From positions 558,001 through 622,000 of the forward strand of contig OX467085.1 of NCBI GenBank assembly GCA_950106755.1: a stretch of DNA of 64,000 bases, in the 5' to 3' direction. Positions 1 to 11,350 of this stretch are shown piece after piece; the first letter of the stretch is position 1, and every line of letters begins with the position of its first letter. This stretch comes from Climacium dendroides. Its lineage: Eukaryota > Streptophyta > Bryopsida > Hypnales > Climaciaceae. A program made the translations under genes and the position numbers. The notes beneath the pieces are model-generated. The model ran no database searches. It had not been told where the DNA came from and was given only the letters and a program-made list of their open reading frames with translations.

Positions 1-5
1 AGTTC

Positions 6-15
6 TTCAATTGAA
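6..15. other. 10-bp perfect palindrome TTCAATTGAA (first monomer shown)
   Basis: TTCAATTGAA is its own reverse complement and recurs in every non-L4 unit except the divergent one at 59211. In L4 units the change to GATC shortens it to TCAATTGA. In units that begin AGTTC, the bases AGTTC (1-5) and GAACT (13-17) can also pair around a 7-base loop. Units that begin ACTTC cannot form this 5-bp stem. A function is not shown; short dyads are common in satellites. Confidence 0.7.
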
Positions 16-36
16 CTTGTTTTAAAATAAAGACTC
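13..36 (+). other. Left variable arm of monomer (first monomer shown)
   Basis: This short segment, between the CAATTG palindrome and the XbaI site, carries the left-arm types L1-L8. Most differences change a run of A/T bases. L2 has one A more than L1 and makes a 193-bp unit. L4 is the most distinct, changing GAACTTGTTTTAAAA to GATCTTGCTTTCAAAA. By my count about 80 units are L4 or its GATCTTGGTTTC sub-variant (41528, 42488, 43641, 46140, 48639). Single-unit variants occur at 2698 (TAAAATGAAGAC), 4237 (ACTTTTTTAAAAAT) and 59211. Confidence 0.85.
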
Positions 37-39
37 TAG

Positions 40-122
40 AAATCATGTTGGATTTGATAGACACCAAACCAATAAATTATATCGATTTGACGTGGAAGCA
101 TGTCCGAAAACATAACACACAA
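40..122 (+). other. Near-invariant monomer core (shown in first monomer)
   Basis: Bases 40-122 of the monomer, from AGAAATCATG to ACACACAAG, are almost unchanged through all units. The exceptions I saw are few: CATGCTGG (5582, 52291, 54212), CAGGTTGG (37683 and eleven units from 44026 to 53444), CATGTGGAT with one T lost (39028, 42296), CATGTGGGAT (5198), CATGATGG (40374), GACACGAAACC (3083, 4622), GATACC (5774), AAAGCAATAAA (51523), GGAACCATG (six units, 44218-53636) and CGATTGACG with one T lost (five units, 44411-53829); the numbers are monomer starts. The core holds all three CpGs and the ClaI site. Protein binding under selection would explain this, but recent homogenisation by exchange inside the core would too. 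Confidence 0.8.
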
Positions 123-160
123 GTTGAAAACCTTCAAAATAACTAGGATTCATAGAAAAA
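107..160 (+). other. Phased A-tracts (first monomer shown)
   Basis: Runs of four or five A occur at 107-110, 127-130, 136-139 and 156-160. Their centres are about 20, 9 and 20.5 bases apart, close to two, one and two helical turns. A-tracts in phase with the helix give intrinsic curvature, a known property of many satellites. The variants GTTGCAAACC and TAGAGAAATG shorten the second and fourth tracts. Curvature itself is inferred from spacing. Confidence 0.55.
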
Positions 161-190
161 TGAAGTTTAAGAGAACCCTATTGCTTCCCC
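123..190 (+). other. Right variable arm of monomer (first monomer shown)
   Basis: Variation here falls at a few fixed sites: GTTGAAAACC against GTTGCAAACC (rarely GTTGAGAACC, GTTTAAAACC or GGTTCAAACC), AACTAGG against AATTAGG or AACAAGG, TAGAAAAATG against TAGAGAAATG, and the R1-R8 segment before CCCCAC. The sites are linked. AAAAGAACC is followed by CTGTTGA, and the R2/R3/R8 endings usually precede a unit starting AGTTC, while R1 and R4 endings usually precede one starting ACTTC. The haplotype therefore runs across the chosen unit boundary into the next monomer, which suggests that exchanges mostly occur in the core and carry right arm plus next left arm together. Confidence 0.8.
132..148 (+). 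other. Weak CENP-B-box-like stretch (first monomer shown)
   Basis: CTTCAAAATAACTAGGA agrees with the mammalian CENP-B box at 9 of 17 positions and at 6 of the 9 bases considered essential. In the GGAACCATG units (for example 44350-44366) it reads CTTCGAAATAACAAGGA, which raises the essential match to 7 of 9. The CGGG end is missing in all. This is most likely chance similarity; I list it only because it is the single part of the monomer with any such resemblance. Confidence 0.2.
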
Positions 191-2697
191 ACACTTCTTC
201 AATTGAACTCGTTTTAAAATAAAAGACTCTAGAAATCATGTTGGATTTGATAGACACCAAACCAATAAATTATATCGATTTGACGTGGAAGCATGTCCGA
301 AAACATAACACACAAGTTGAAAACCTTCAAAATAATTAGGATTCATAGAAAAATGAAGTTTAAGGGAACCCTATTGATTCCCCACAGTTCTTCAATTGAA
401 CTTGTTTTAAAATAAAAGACTGTAGAAATCATGTTGGATTTGATAGACACCAAACCAATAAATTATATCGATTTGACGTGGAAGCATGTCCGAAAACATA
501 ACACACAAGTTGAAAACCTTCAAAATAATTAGGATTCATAGAAAAATGAAGTTTAAGAGAACCCTATTGATTCCCCACAGTTCTTCAATTGAACTTGTTT
601 TAAAATAAAAGACTCTAGAAATCATGTTGGATTTGATAGACACCAAACCAATAAATTATATCGATTTGACGTGGAAGCATGTCCGAAAACATAACACACA
701 AGTTGAAAACCTTCAAAATAATTAGGATTCATAGAAAAATGAAGTTTAAGAGAACCCTATTGCTTCCCCACAGTTCTTCAATTGAACTTGTTTTAAAATA
801 AAGACTCTAGAAATCATGTTGGATTTGATAGACACCAAACCAATAAATTATATCGATTTGACGTGGAAGCATGTCCGAAAACATAACACACAAGTTGAAA
901 ACCTTCAAAATAACTAGGATTCATAGAAAAATGAAGTTTAAGAGAACCCTATTGCTTCCCCACACTTCTTCAATTGAACTTGTTTTAAAATAAAGACTCT
1001 AGAAATCATGTTGGATTTGATAGACACCAAACCAATAAATTATATCGATTTGACGTGGAAGCATGTCCGAAAACATAACACACAAGTTGAAAACCTTCAA
1101 AATAATTAGGATTCATAGAAAAATGAAGTTTAAGAGAACCCTATTGCTTCCCCACAGTTCTTCAATTGAACTTGTTTTAAAATAAAGACTCTAGAAATCA
1201 TGTTGGATTTGATAGACACCAAACCAATAAATTATATCGATTTGACGTGGAAGCATGTCCGAAAACATAACACACAAGTTGAAAACCTTCAAAATAACTA
1301 GGATTCATAGAAAAATGAAGTTTAAGAGAACCCTATTGCTTCCCCACACTTCTTCAATTGAACTCGTTTTAAAATAAAAGACTCTAGAAATCATGTTGGA
1401 TTTGATAGACACCAAACCAATAAATTATATCGATTTGACGTGGAAGCATGTCCGAAAACATAACACACAAGTTGAAAACCTTCAAAATAATTAGGATTCA
1501 TAGAAAAATGAAGTTTAAGAGAACCCTATTGATTCCCCACAGTTCTTCAATTGAACTTGTTTTAAAATAAAAGACTCTAGAAATCATGTTGGATTTGATA
1601 GACACCAAACCAATAAATTATATCGATTTGACGTGGAAGCATGTCCGAAAACATAACACACAAGTTGAAAACCTTCAAAATAATTAGGATTCATAGAAAA
1701 ATGAAGTTTAAGAGAACCCTATTGCTTCCCCACAGTTCTTCAATTGAACTTGTTTTAAAATAAAGACTCTAGAAATCATGTTGGATTTGATAGACACCAA
1801 ACCAATAAATTATATCGATTTGACGTGGAAGCATGTCCGAAAACATAACACACAAGTTGAAAACCTTCAAAATAACTAGGATTCATAGAAAAATGAAGTT
1901 TAAGAGAACCCTATTGCTTCCCCACACTTCTTCAATTGAACTCGTTTTAAAATAAAAGACTCTAGAAATCATGTTGGATTTGATAGACACCAAACCAATA
2001 AATTATATCGATTTGACGTGGAAGCATGTCCGAAAACATAACACACAAGTTGAAAACCTTCAAAATAATTAGGATTCATAGAAAAATGAAGTTTAAGAGA
2101 ACCCTATTCATTCCCCACAGTTCTTCAATTGAACTTGTTTTAAAATAAAAGACTCTAGAAATCATGTTGGATTTGATAGACACCAAACCAATAAATTATA
2201 TCGATTTGACGTGGAAGCATGTCCGAAAACATAACACACAAGTTGAAAACCTTCAAAATAATTAGGATTCATAGAAAAATGAAGTTTAAGAGAACCCTAT
2301 TGCTTCCCCACAGTTCTTCAATTGAACTTGTTTTAAAATAAAAGACTCTAGAAATCATGTTGGATTTGATAGACACCAAACCAATAAATTATATCGATTT
2401 GACGTGGAAGCATGTCCGAAAACATAACACACAAGTTGAAAACCTTCAAAATAATTAGGATTCATAGAAAAATGAAGTTTAAGAGAACCCTATTGCTTCC
2501 CCACACTTCTTCAATTGAACTTGTTTTAAAATAAAAGACTCTACAAATCATGTTGGATTTGATAGACACCAAACCAATAAATTATATCGATTTGACGTGG
2601 AAGCATGTCCGAAAACATAACACACAAGTTGAAAACCTTCAAAATAATTAGGATTCATAGAGAAATGAAGTTTAAGAGAACCCTATTGCTTCCCTAC

Positions 2698-4429
2698 ACT
2701 TCTTCAATTGAACTTGTTTTAAAATGAAGACTCTAGAAATCATGTTGGATTTGATAGACACCAAACCAATAAATTATATCGATTTGACGTGGAAGCATGT
2801 CCGAAAACATAACACACAAGTTGAAAACCTTCAAAATAACTAGGATTCATAGAAAAATGAAGTTTAAGAGAACCCTATTGCTTCCCCACACTTCTTCAAT
2901 TGAACTTGTTTTAAAATAAAAGACTCTAGAAATCATGTTGGATTTGATAGACACCAAACCAATAAATTATATCGATTTGACGTGGAAGCATGTCCGAAAA
3001 CATAACACACAAGTTGAAAACCTTCAAAATAATTAGGATTCATAGAGAAATGAAGTTTAAGAGAACCCTATTGATTCCCCACAGTTCTTCAATTGAACTT
3101 GTTTCAAAAAAAAGACTGTAGAAATCATGTTGGATTTGATAGACACGAAACCAATAAATTATATCGATTTGACGTGGAAGCATGTCCGAAAACATAACAC
3201 ACAAGTTGAAAACCTTCAAAATAATTAGGATTCATAGAGAAATGAAGTTTAAGAGAACCCTATTGATTCCCCACAGTTCTTCAATTGAACTTGTTTCAAA
3301 AAAAAGACTCTAGAAATCATGTTGGATTTGATAGACACCAAACCAATAAATTATATCGATTTGACGTGGAAGCATGTCCGAAAACATAACACACAAGTTG
3401 AAAACCTTCAAAATAATTAGGATTCATAGAGAAATGAAGTTTAAGAGAACCCTATTGATTCCCCACAGTTCTTCAATTGAACTTGTTTCAAAAAAAAGAC
3501 TCTAGAAATCATGTTGGATTTGATAGACACCAAACCAATAAATTATATCGATTTGACGTGGAAGCATGTCCGAAAACATAACACACAAGTTGAAAACCTT
3601 CAAAATAATTAGGATTCATAGAAAAATGAAGTTTAAGGGAACCCTATTGATTCCCCACAGTTCTTCAATTGAACTTGTTTTAAAATAAAAGACTCTAGAA
3701 ATCATGTTGGATTTGATAGACACCAAACCAATAAATTATATCGATTTGACGTGGAAGCATGTCCGAAAACATAACACACAAGTTGAAAACCTTCAAAATA
3801 ATTAGGATTCATAGAAAAATGAAGTTTAAGAGAACCCTATTGATTCCCCACAGTTCTTCAATTGAACTTGTTTTAAAATAAAAGACTCTACAAATCATGT
3901 TGGATTTGATAGACACCAAACCAATAAATTATATCGATTTGACGTGGAAGCATGTCCGAAAACATAACACACAAGTTGAAAACCTTCAAAATAATTAGGA
4001 TTCATAGAGAAATGAAGTTTAAGAGAACCCTATTGATTCCCCACACTTCTTCAATTGAACTTGTTTCAAAAAAAAGACTCTAGAAATCATGTTGGATTTG
4101 ATAGACACCAAACCAATAAATTATATCGATTTGACGTGGAAGCATGTCCGAAAACATAACACACAAGTTGAAAACCTTCAAAATAATTAGGATTCATAGA
4201 AAAATGAAGTTTAAGGGAACCCTATTGATTCCCCACAGTTCTTCAATTGAACTTTTTTAAAAATAAAAGACTCTAGAAATCATGTTGGATTTGATAGACA
4301 CCAAACCAATAAATTATATCGATTTGACGTGGAAGCATGTCCGAAAACATAACACACAAGTTGCAAACCTTCAAAATAACTAGGATTCATAGAAAAATGA
4401 AGTTTAAGAGAACCCTATTGCTTCCCCAC
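2698..4429. repeat. L5-rich subarray
   Basis: Nine monomers start at 2698, 2890, 3083, 3275, 3467, 3659, 3852, 4045 and 4237. Units 3083, 3275, 3467 and 4045 carry GTTTCAAAAAAAAGAC, with three in a row making a local homopolymeric run. Unit 2698 has the singleton TAAAATGAAGAC, 3083 has both GACTGTAG and GACACGAAACC, 3852 has CTAC instead of CTAG, and 4237 has ACTTTTTTAAAAAT. Most units end R2 or R3 and use AATTAGG. The L5 arm later appears only singly (for example 5966, 12889, 16157, 24807, 60558). Confidence 0.88.
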
Positions 4430-6541
4430 ACTTCTTCAATTGAACTTGTTTTAAAAAAAAGACTCTAGAAATCATGTTGGATTTGATAGACACCAAACCA
4501 ATAAATTATATCGATTTGACGTGGAAGCATGTCCGAAAACATAACACACAAGGTTCAAACCTTCAAAATAACTAGGATTCATAGAAAAATGAAGTTTAAG
4601 AGAACCCTATTGCTTCCCCACACTTCTTCAATTGATCTTGCTTTCAAAAAAAGACTCTAGAAATCATGTTGGATTTGATAGACACGAAACCAATAAATTA
4701 TATCGATTTGACGTGGAAGCATGTCCGAAAACATAACACACAAGTTGAGAACCTTCAAAATAACTAGGATTTATAGAAAAATGAAGTTTAAGAGAACCCT
4801 ATTGATTCCCCACACTTCTTCAATTGAACTTGTTTTAAAAAAAAGACTCTAGAAATCATGTTGGATTTGATAGACACCAAACCAATAAATTATATCGATT
4901 TGACGTGGAAGCATGTCCGAAAACATAACACACAAGTTGAAAACCTTCAAAATAATTAGGATTCATAGAGAAATGACGTTTAAGAGAACCCTGTTGATTC
5001 CCCACACTTCTTCAATTGAACTTGTTTTAAAAAAAAGACTCTAGAAATCATGTTGGATTTGATAGACACCAAACCAATAAATTATATCGATTTGACGTGG
5101 AAGCATGTCCGAAAACATAACACACAAGTTGAAAACCTTCAAAATAACAAGGATTCATAGAGAAATGAAGTTTAAGAGAACCCTATTGCTTCCCCACACT
5201 TCTTCAATTGAACTTCTTTTAAAAAAAAGACTCTAGAAATCATGTGGGATTTGATAGACACCAAACCAATAAATTATATCGATTTGACGTGGAAGCATGT
5301 CCGAAAACATAACACACAAGTTGAAAACCTTCAAAATAATTAGGATTCATAGAAAAATGACGTTTAAGAGAACCCTGTTGATTCCCCACACTTCTTCAAT
5401 TGAACTTGTTTTAAAAAAAAGACTCTAGAAATCATGTTGGATTTGATAGACACCAAACCAATAAATTATATCGATTTGACGTGGAAGCATGTCCGAAAAC
5501 ATAACACACAAGTTGCAAACCTTCAAAATAATTAGGATTCATAGAGAAATGAAGTTTAAGACCTCCTTATTGCTTCCCCACACTTCTTCAATTGAACTTG
5601 TTTTAAAAAAAAGACTCTAGAAATCATGCTGGATTTGATAGACACCAAACCAATAAATTATATCGATTTGACGTGGAAGCATGTCCGAAAACATAACACA
5701 CAAGTTGCAAACCTTCAAAATAACTAGGATTCATAGAAAAATGAAGTTTAAGAGAACCCTATTGCTTCCCCACACTTCTTCAATTGATCTTGCTTTCAAA
5801 AAAAGACTCTAGAAATCATGTTGGATTTGATAGATACCAAACCAATAAATTATATCGATTTGACGTGGAAGCATGTCCGAAAACATAACACACAAGTTGC
5901 AAACCTTCAAAATAATTAGGATTCATAGAGAAATGAAGTTTAAGAGAACCCTATTGCTTCCCCACACTTCTTCAATTGAACTTGTTTCAAAAAAAAGACT
6001 CTAGAAATCATGTTGGATTTGATAGACACCAAACCAATAAATTATATCGATTTGACGTGGAAGCATGTCCGAAAACATAACACACAAGTTGCAAACCTTC
6101 AAAATAACTAGGATTCATAGAAAAATGAAGTTTAAGAGAACCCTATTGCTTCCCCACACTTCTTCAATTGATCTTGCTTTCAAAAAAAGACTCTAGAAAT
6201 CATGTTGGATTTGATAGACACCAAACCAATAAATTATATCGATTTGACGTGGAAGCATGTCCGAAAACATAACACACAAGTTGCAAACCTTCAAAATAAT
6301 TAGGATTCATAGAAAAATGAAGTTTAAGAGAACCCTATTGCTTCCCCACACTTCTTCAATTGAACTTGTTTTAAAAAAAAGACTCTAGAAATCATGTTGG
6401 ATTTGATAGACACCAAACCAATAAATTATATCGATTTGACGTGGAAGCATGTCCGAAAACATAACACACAAGTTGCAAACCTTCAAAATAATTAGGATTC
6501 ATAGAGAAATGAAGTTTAAAAGAACCCTGTTGATTCCCCAC
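4430..6541. repeat. Mixed L3/L4/L6 subarray with first L4 units
   Basis: Eleven monomers start at 4430, 4622, 4814, 5006, 5198, 5390, 5582, 5774, 5966, 6158 and 6350. The first L4 arm of the window is in unit 4622, together with GACACGAAACC, GTTGAGAACC and GATTTATAG. Unit 4430 has GGTTCAAACC. Unit 5390 carries the rare right arm AAGACCTCCTT and is followed by 5582 with CATGCTGG; this pair recurs 46-49 kb to the right. Unit 5198 has CATGTGGGAT, and 5774 has GATACC. No regular higher-order period is evident. Confidence 0.88.
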
Positions 6542-8850
6542 ACTTCTTCAATTGATCTTGCTTTCAAAAAAAGACTCTAGAAATCATGTTGGATTTGATA
6601 GACACCAAACCAATAAATTATATCGATTTGACGTGGAAGCATGTCCGAAAACATAACACACAAGTTGAAAAACCTTCAAAATAATTAGGATTCATAGAAA
6701 AATGAAGTTTAAGAGAGCCCTATTGCTTCCCCACACTTCTTCAATTGAACTTGTTTTAAAATAAAAGACTCTACAAATCATGTTGGATTTGATAGACACC
6801 AAACCAATAAATTATATCGATTTGACGTGGAAGCATGTCCGAAAACATAACACACAAGTTGAAATCCTTCAAAATAATTAGGATTCATAGAAAAATGACG
6901 TTTAAGAGAACCCTGTTGATTCCCCACACTTCTTCAATTGAACTTGTTTTAAATAAAAGACTCTAGAAATCATGTTGGATTTGATAGACACCAAACCAAT
7001 AAATTATATCGATTTGACGTGGAAGCATGTCCGAAAACATAACACACAAGTTGAAAACCTTCAAAATAACAAGGATTCATAGAAAAATGAAGTTTAAGAG
7101 AACCCTATTGCTTCCCCACACTTCTTCAATTGAACTTCTTTTAAAAAAAAGACTCTAGAAATCATGTTGGATTTGATAGACACCAAACCAATAAATTATA
7201 TCGATTTGACGTGGAAGCATGTCCGAAAACATAACACACAAGTTGAAAACCTTCAAAATAATTAGGATTCATAGAGAAATGAAGTTTAAGAGAACCCTAT
7301 TGCTTCCCCACACTTCTTCAATTGAACTTGTTTTAAAAAAAAGACTCTAGAAATCATGTTGGATTTGATAGACACCAAACCAATAAATTATATCGATTTG
7401 ACGTGGAAGCATGTCCGAAAACATAACACACAAGTTGCAAACCTTCAAAATAATTAGGATTCATAGAGAAATGAAGTTTAAAAGAACCCTGTTGATTCCC
7501 CACACTTCTTCAATTGATCTTGCTTTCAAAAAAAGACTCTAGAAATCATGTTGGATTTGATAGACACCAAACCAATAAATTATATCGATTTGACGTGGAA
7601 GCATGTCCGAAAACATAACACACAAGTTGAAAACCTTCAAAATAATTAGGATTCATAGAAAAATGAAGTTTAAGAGAGCCCTATTGCTTCCCCACACTTC
7701 TTCAATTGAACTTGTTTTAAAATAAAAGACTCTACAAATCATGTTGGATTTGATAGACACCAAACCAATAAATTATATCGATTTGACGTGGAAGCATGTC
7801 CGAAAACATAACACACAAGTTGAAAACCTTCAAAATAATTAGGATTCATAGAAAAATGACGTTTAAGAGAACCCTGTTGATTCCCCACACTTCTTCAATT
7901 GAACTTGTTTTAAGAAAAAGACTCTAGAAATCATGTTGGATTTGATAGACACCAAACCAATAAATTATATCGATTTGACGTGGAAGCATGTCCGAAAACA
8001 TAACACACAAGTTGAAAACCTTCAAAATAACAAGGATTCATAGAAAAATGAAGTTTAAGAGAACCCTATTGCTTCCCCACACTTCTTCAATTGAACTTGT
8101 TTTAAAAAAAAGACTCTAGAAATCATGTTGGATTTGATAGACACCAAACCAATAAATTATATCGATTTGACGTGGAAGCATGTCCGAAAACATAACACAC
8201 AAGTTGAAAACCTTCAAAATAATTAGGATTCATAGAGAAATGAAGTTTAAAAGAACCCTGTTGATTCCCCACACTTCTTCAATTGATCTTGCTTTCAAAA
8301 AAAGACTCTAGAAATCATGTTGGATTTGATAGACACCAAACCAATAAATTATATCGATTTGACGTGGAAGCATGTCCGAAAACATAACACACAAGTTGAA
8401 AACCTTCAAAATAATTAGGATTCATAGAAAAATGAAGTTTAAGAGAGCCCTATTGCTTCCCCACACTTCTTCAATTGAACTTGTTTTAAAATAAAAGACT
8501 CTACAAATCATGTTGGATTTGATAGACACCAAACCAATAAATTATATCGATTTGACGTGGAAGCATGTCCGAAAACATAACACACAAGTTGAAAACCTTC
8601 AAAATAATTAGGATTCATAGAAAAATGAAGTTTAAGAGAACCCTATTGATTCCCCACAGTTCTTCAATTGAACTTGTTTTAAAATAAAAGACTCTAGAAA
8701 TCATGTTGGATTTGATAGACACCAAACCAATAAATTATATCGATTTGACGTGGAAGCATGTCCGAAAACATAACACACAAGTTGCAAACCTTCAAAATAA
8801 TTAGGATTCATAGAGAAATGAAGTTTAAAAGAACCCTGTTGATTCCCCAC
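6542..8850. repeat. 12-mer higher-order repeat, copy 1 (2309 bp)
   Basis: Twelve monomers start at 6542, 6735, 6928, 7120, 7312, 7504, 7696, 7889, 8081, 8273, 8465 and 8658. The type order is L4-L2-L8-L6-L3, L4-L2-L7-L3, L4-L2-L2. Each L4 unit here ends R6 (AGAGAGCCC) and is followed by an L2 unit with CTAC, a hallmark of the block. Unit 6542 has one extra A in GTTGAAAAACC, also found in the second copy at 8851. Unit 6735 has the private GTTGAAATCC. Copies 1 and 2 agree through the first ten units and the left half of the eleventh, then diverge. Confidence 0.9.
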
Positions 8851-11158
8851 ACTTCTTCAATTGATCTTGCTTTCAAAAAAAGACTCTAGAAATCATGTTG
8901 GATTTGATAGACACCAAACCAATAAATTATATCGATTTGACGTGGAAGCATGTCCGAAAACATAACACACAAGTTGAAAAACCTTCAAAATAATTAGGAT
9001 TCATAGAAAAATGAAGTTTAAGAGAGCCCTATTGCTTCCCCACACTTCTTCAATTGAACTTGTTTTAAAATAAAAGACTCTACAAATCATGTTGGATTTG
9101 ATAGACACCAAACCAATAAATTATATCGATTTGACGTGGAAGCATGTCCGAAAACATAACACACAAGTTGAAAACCTTCAAAATAATTAGGATTCATAGA
9201 AAAATGACGTTTAAGAGAACCCTGTTGATTCCCCACACTTCTTCAATTGAACTTGTTTTAAATAAAAGACTCTAGAAATCATGTTGGATTTGATAGACAC
9301 CAAACCAATAAATTATATCGATTTGACGTGGAAGCATGTCCGAAAACATAACACACAAGTTGAAAACCTTCAAAATAACAAGGATTCATAGAAAAATGAA
9401 GTTTAAGAGAACCCTATTGCTTCCCCACACTTCTTCAATTGAACTTCTTTTAAAAAAAAGACTCTAGAAATCATGTTGGATTTGATAGACACCAAACCAA
9501 TAAATTATATCGATTTGACGTGGAAGCATGTCCGAAAACATAACACACAAGTTGAAAACCTTCAAAATAATTAGGATTCATAGAGAAATGAAGTTTAAGA
9601 GAACCCTATTGCTTCCCCACACTTCTTCAATTGAACTTGTTTTAAAAAAAAGACTCTAGAAATCATGTTGGATTTGATAGACACCAAACCAATAAATTAT
9701 ATCGATTTGACGTGGAAGCATGTCCGAAAACATAACACACAAGTTGCAAACCTTCAAAATAATTAGGATTCATAGAGAAATGAAGTTTAAAAGAACCCTG
9801 TTGATTCCCCACACTTCTTCAATTGATCTTGCTTTCAAAAAAAGACTCTAGAAATCATGTTGGATTTGATAGACACCAAACCAATAAATTATATCGATTT
9901 GACGTGGAAGCATGTCCGAAAACATAACACACAAGTTGAAAACCTTCAAAATAATTAGGATTCATAGAAAAATGAAGTTTAAGAGAGCCCTATTGCTTCC
10001 CCACACTTCTTCAATTGAACTTGTTTTAAAATAAAAGACTCTACAAATCATGTTGGATTTGATAGACACCAAACCAATAAATTATATCGATTTGACGTGG
10101 AAGCATGTCCGAAAACATAACACACAAGTTGAAAACCTTCAAAATAATTAGGATTCATAGAAAAATGACGTTTAAGAGAACCCTGTTGATTCCCCACACT
10201 TCTTCAATTGAACTTGTTTTAAGAAAAAGACTCTAGAAATCATGTTGGATTTGATAGACACCAAACCAATAAATTATATCGATTTGACGTGGAAGCATGT
10301 CCGAAAACATAACACACAAGTTGAAAACCTTCAAAATAACAAGGATTCATAGAAAAATGAAGTTTAAGAGAACCCTATTGCTTCCCCACACTTCTTCAAT
10401 TGAACTTGTTTTAAAAAAAAGACTCTAGAAATCATGTTGGATTTGATAGACACCAAACCAATAAATTATATCGATTTGACGTGGAAGCATGTCCGAAAAC
10501 ATAACACACAAGTTGAAAACCTTCAAAATAATTAGGATTCATAGAGAAATGAAGTTTAAAAGAACCCTGTTGATTCCCCACACTTCTTCAATTGATCTTG
10601 CTTTCAAAAAAAGACTCTAGAAATCATGTTGGATTTGATAGACACCAAACCAATAAATTATATCGATTTGACGTGGAAGCATGTCCGAAAACATAACACA
10701 CAAGTTGAAAACCTTCAAAATAATTAGGATTCATAGAAAAATGAAGTTTAAGAGAGCCCTATTGCTTCCCCACACTTCTTCAATTGAACTTGTTTTAAAA
10801 TAAAAGACTCTACAAATCATGTTGGATTTGATAGACACCAAACCAATAAATTATATCGATTTGACGTGGAAGCATGTCCGAAAACATAACACACAAGTTG
10901 AAAACCTTCAAAATAATTAGGATTCATAGAAAAATGACGTTTAAGAGAACCCTGTTGATTCCCCACACTTCTTCAATTGAACTTGTTTTAAGAAAAAGAC
11001 TCTAGAAATCATGTTGGATTTGATAGACACCAAACCAATAAATTATATCGATTTGACGTGGAAGCATGTCCGAAAACATAACACACAAGTTGAAAACCTT
11101 CAAAATAACAAGGATTCATAGAAAAATGAAGTTTAAGAGAACCCTATTGCTTCCCCAC
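8851..11158. repeat. 12-mer higher-order repeat, copy 2
   Basis: Twelve monomers start at 8851, 9044, 9237, 9429, 9621, 9813, 10005, 10198, 10390, 10582, 10774 and 10967. Bases 8851-10773 repeat 6542-8464 unit for unit (1923 bases each, 2309 bases apart), including the extra A of GTTGAAAAACC. The end differs: unit 10774 keeps the R5 arm and is followed by an L7 unit at 10967, so a further L4-L2-L7-L3 cycle (10582-11350) replaces the L2 pair that closes copy 1. Confidence 0.9.
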
Positions 11159-11350
11159 ACTTCTTCAATTGAACTTGTTTTAAAAAAAAGACTCTAGAAA
11201 TCATGTTGGATTTGATAGACACCAAACCAATAAATTATATCGATTTGACGTGGAAGCATGTCCGAAAACATAACACACAAGTTGAAAACCTTCAAAATAA
11301 TTAGGATTCATAGAGAAATGAAGTTTAAGAGAACCCTATTGCTTCCCCAC
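11159..11350. repeat. Single L3 monomer joining two blocks
   Basis: This L3 unit, with AATTAGG, TAGAGAAATG and R1, lies between the 12-mer copies and the 19-mer block. The last unit of the 19-mer block, at 14811, has the same right arm but an L6 left arm. Confidence 0.8.

Larger units (their letters stand above)
1..192 (+). repeat. Representative satellite monomer (192 bp)
   Basis: This first unit serves as the reference for monomer numbering. It has 62 G/C bases of 192 (32%). Useful sites are CAATTG (MfeI) at 8-13, TCTAGA (XbaI) at 35-40 and ATCGAT (ClaI) at 81-86. Three CpG dinucleotides sit at 83, 91 and 105, all within 24 bases of each other. It is of type L1 with right arm R1, AACTAGG and GTTGAAAACC. 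The phase of the unit is arbitrary: it begins at the first base of the window by chance. The length is close to that of one nucleosome plus linker, as in many centromeric satellites. Confidence 0.97.
1..2697. repeat. Trimer-type subarray L1-L2-L2 (578 bp period)
   Basis: Fourteen monomers start at 1, 193, 386, 579, 772, 964, 1156, 1348, 1541, 1734, 1926, 2119, 2312 and 2505. The clearest period is three units: an L1 unit with AACTAGG, an ACTTC-start L2 unit carrying GAACTCG, and an AGTTC-start L2 unit. It is seen at 1156-1733 and 1734-2311 (578 bases each), with looser copies at 1-771. GAACTCG marks 193, 1348 and 1926. Unit 386 has GACTGTAG (no XbaI site), 1926 ends CTATTCATT, and 2505 has CTAC and ends CCCTAC. 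No L4 unit occurs here. Confidence 0.9.

Noticed and set aside
77..86. TATA-like promoter at TTATATCGAT
   Set aside because: It is a chance AT-rich string present in every unit, with no start site or downstream gene to support it. Satellite transcription is possible but not shown by sequence.
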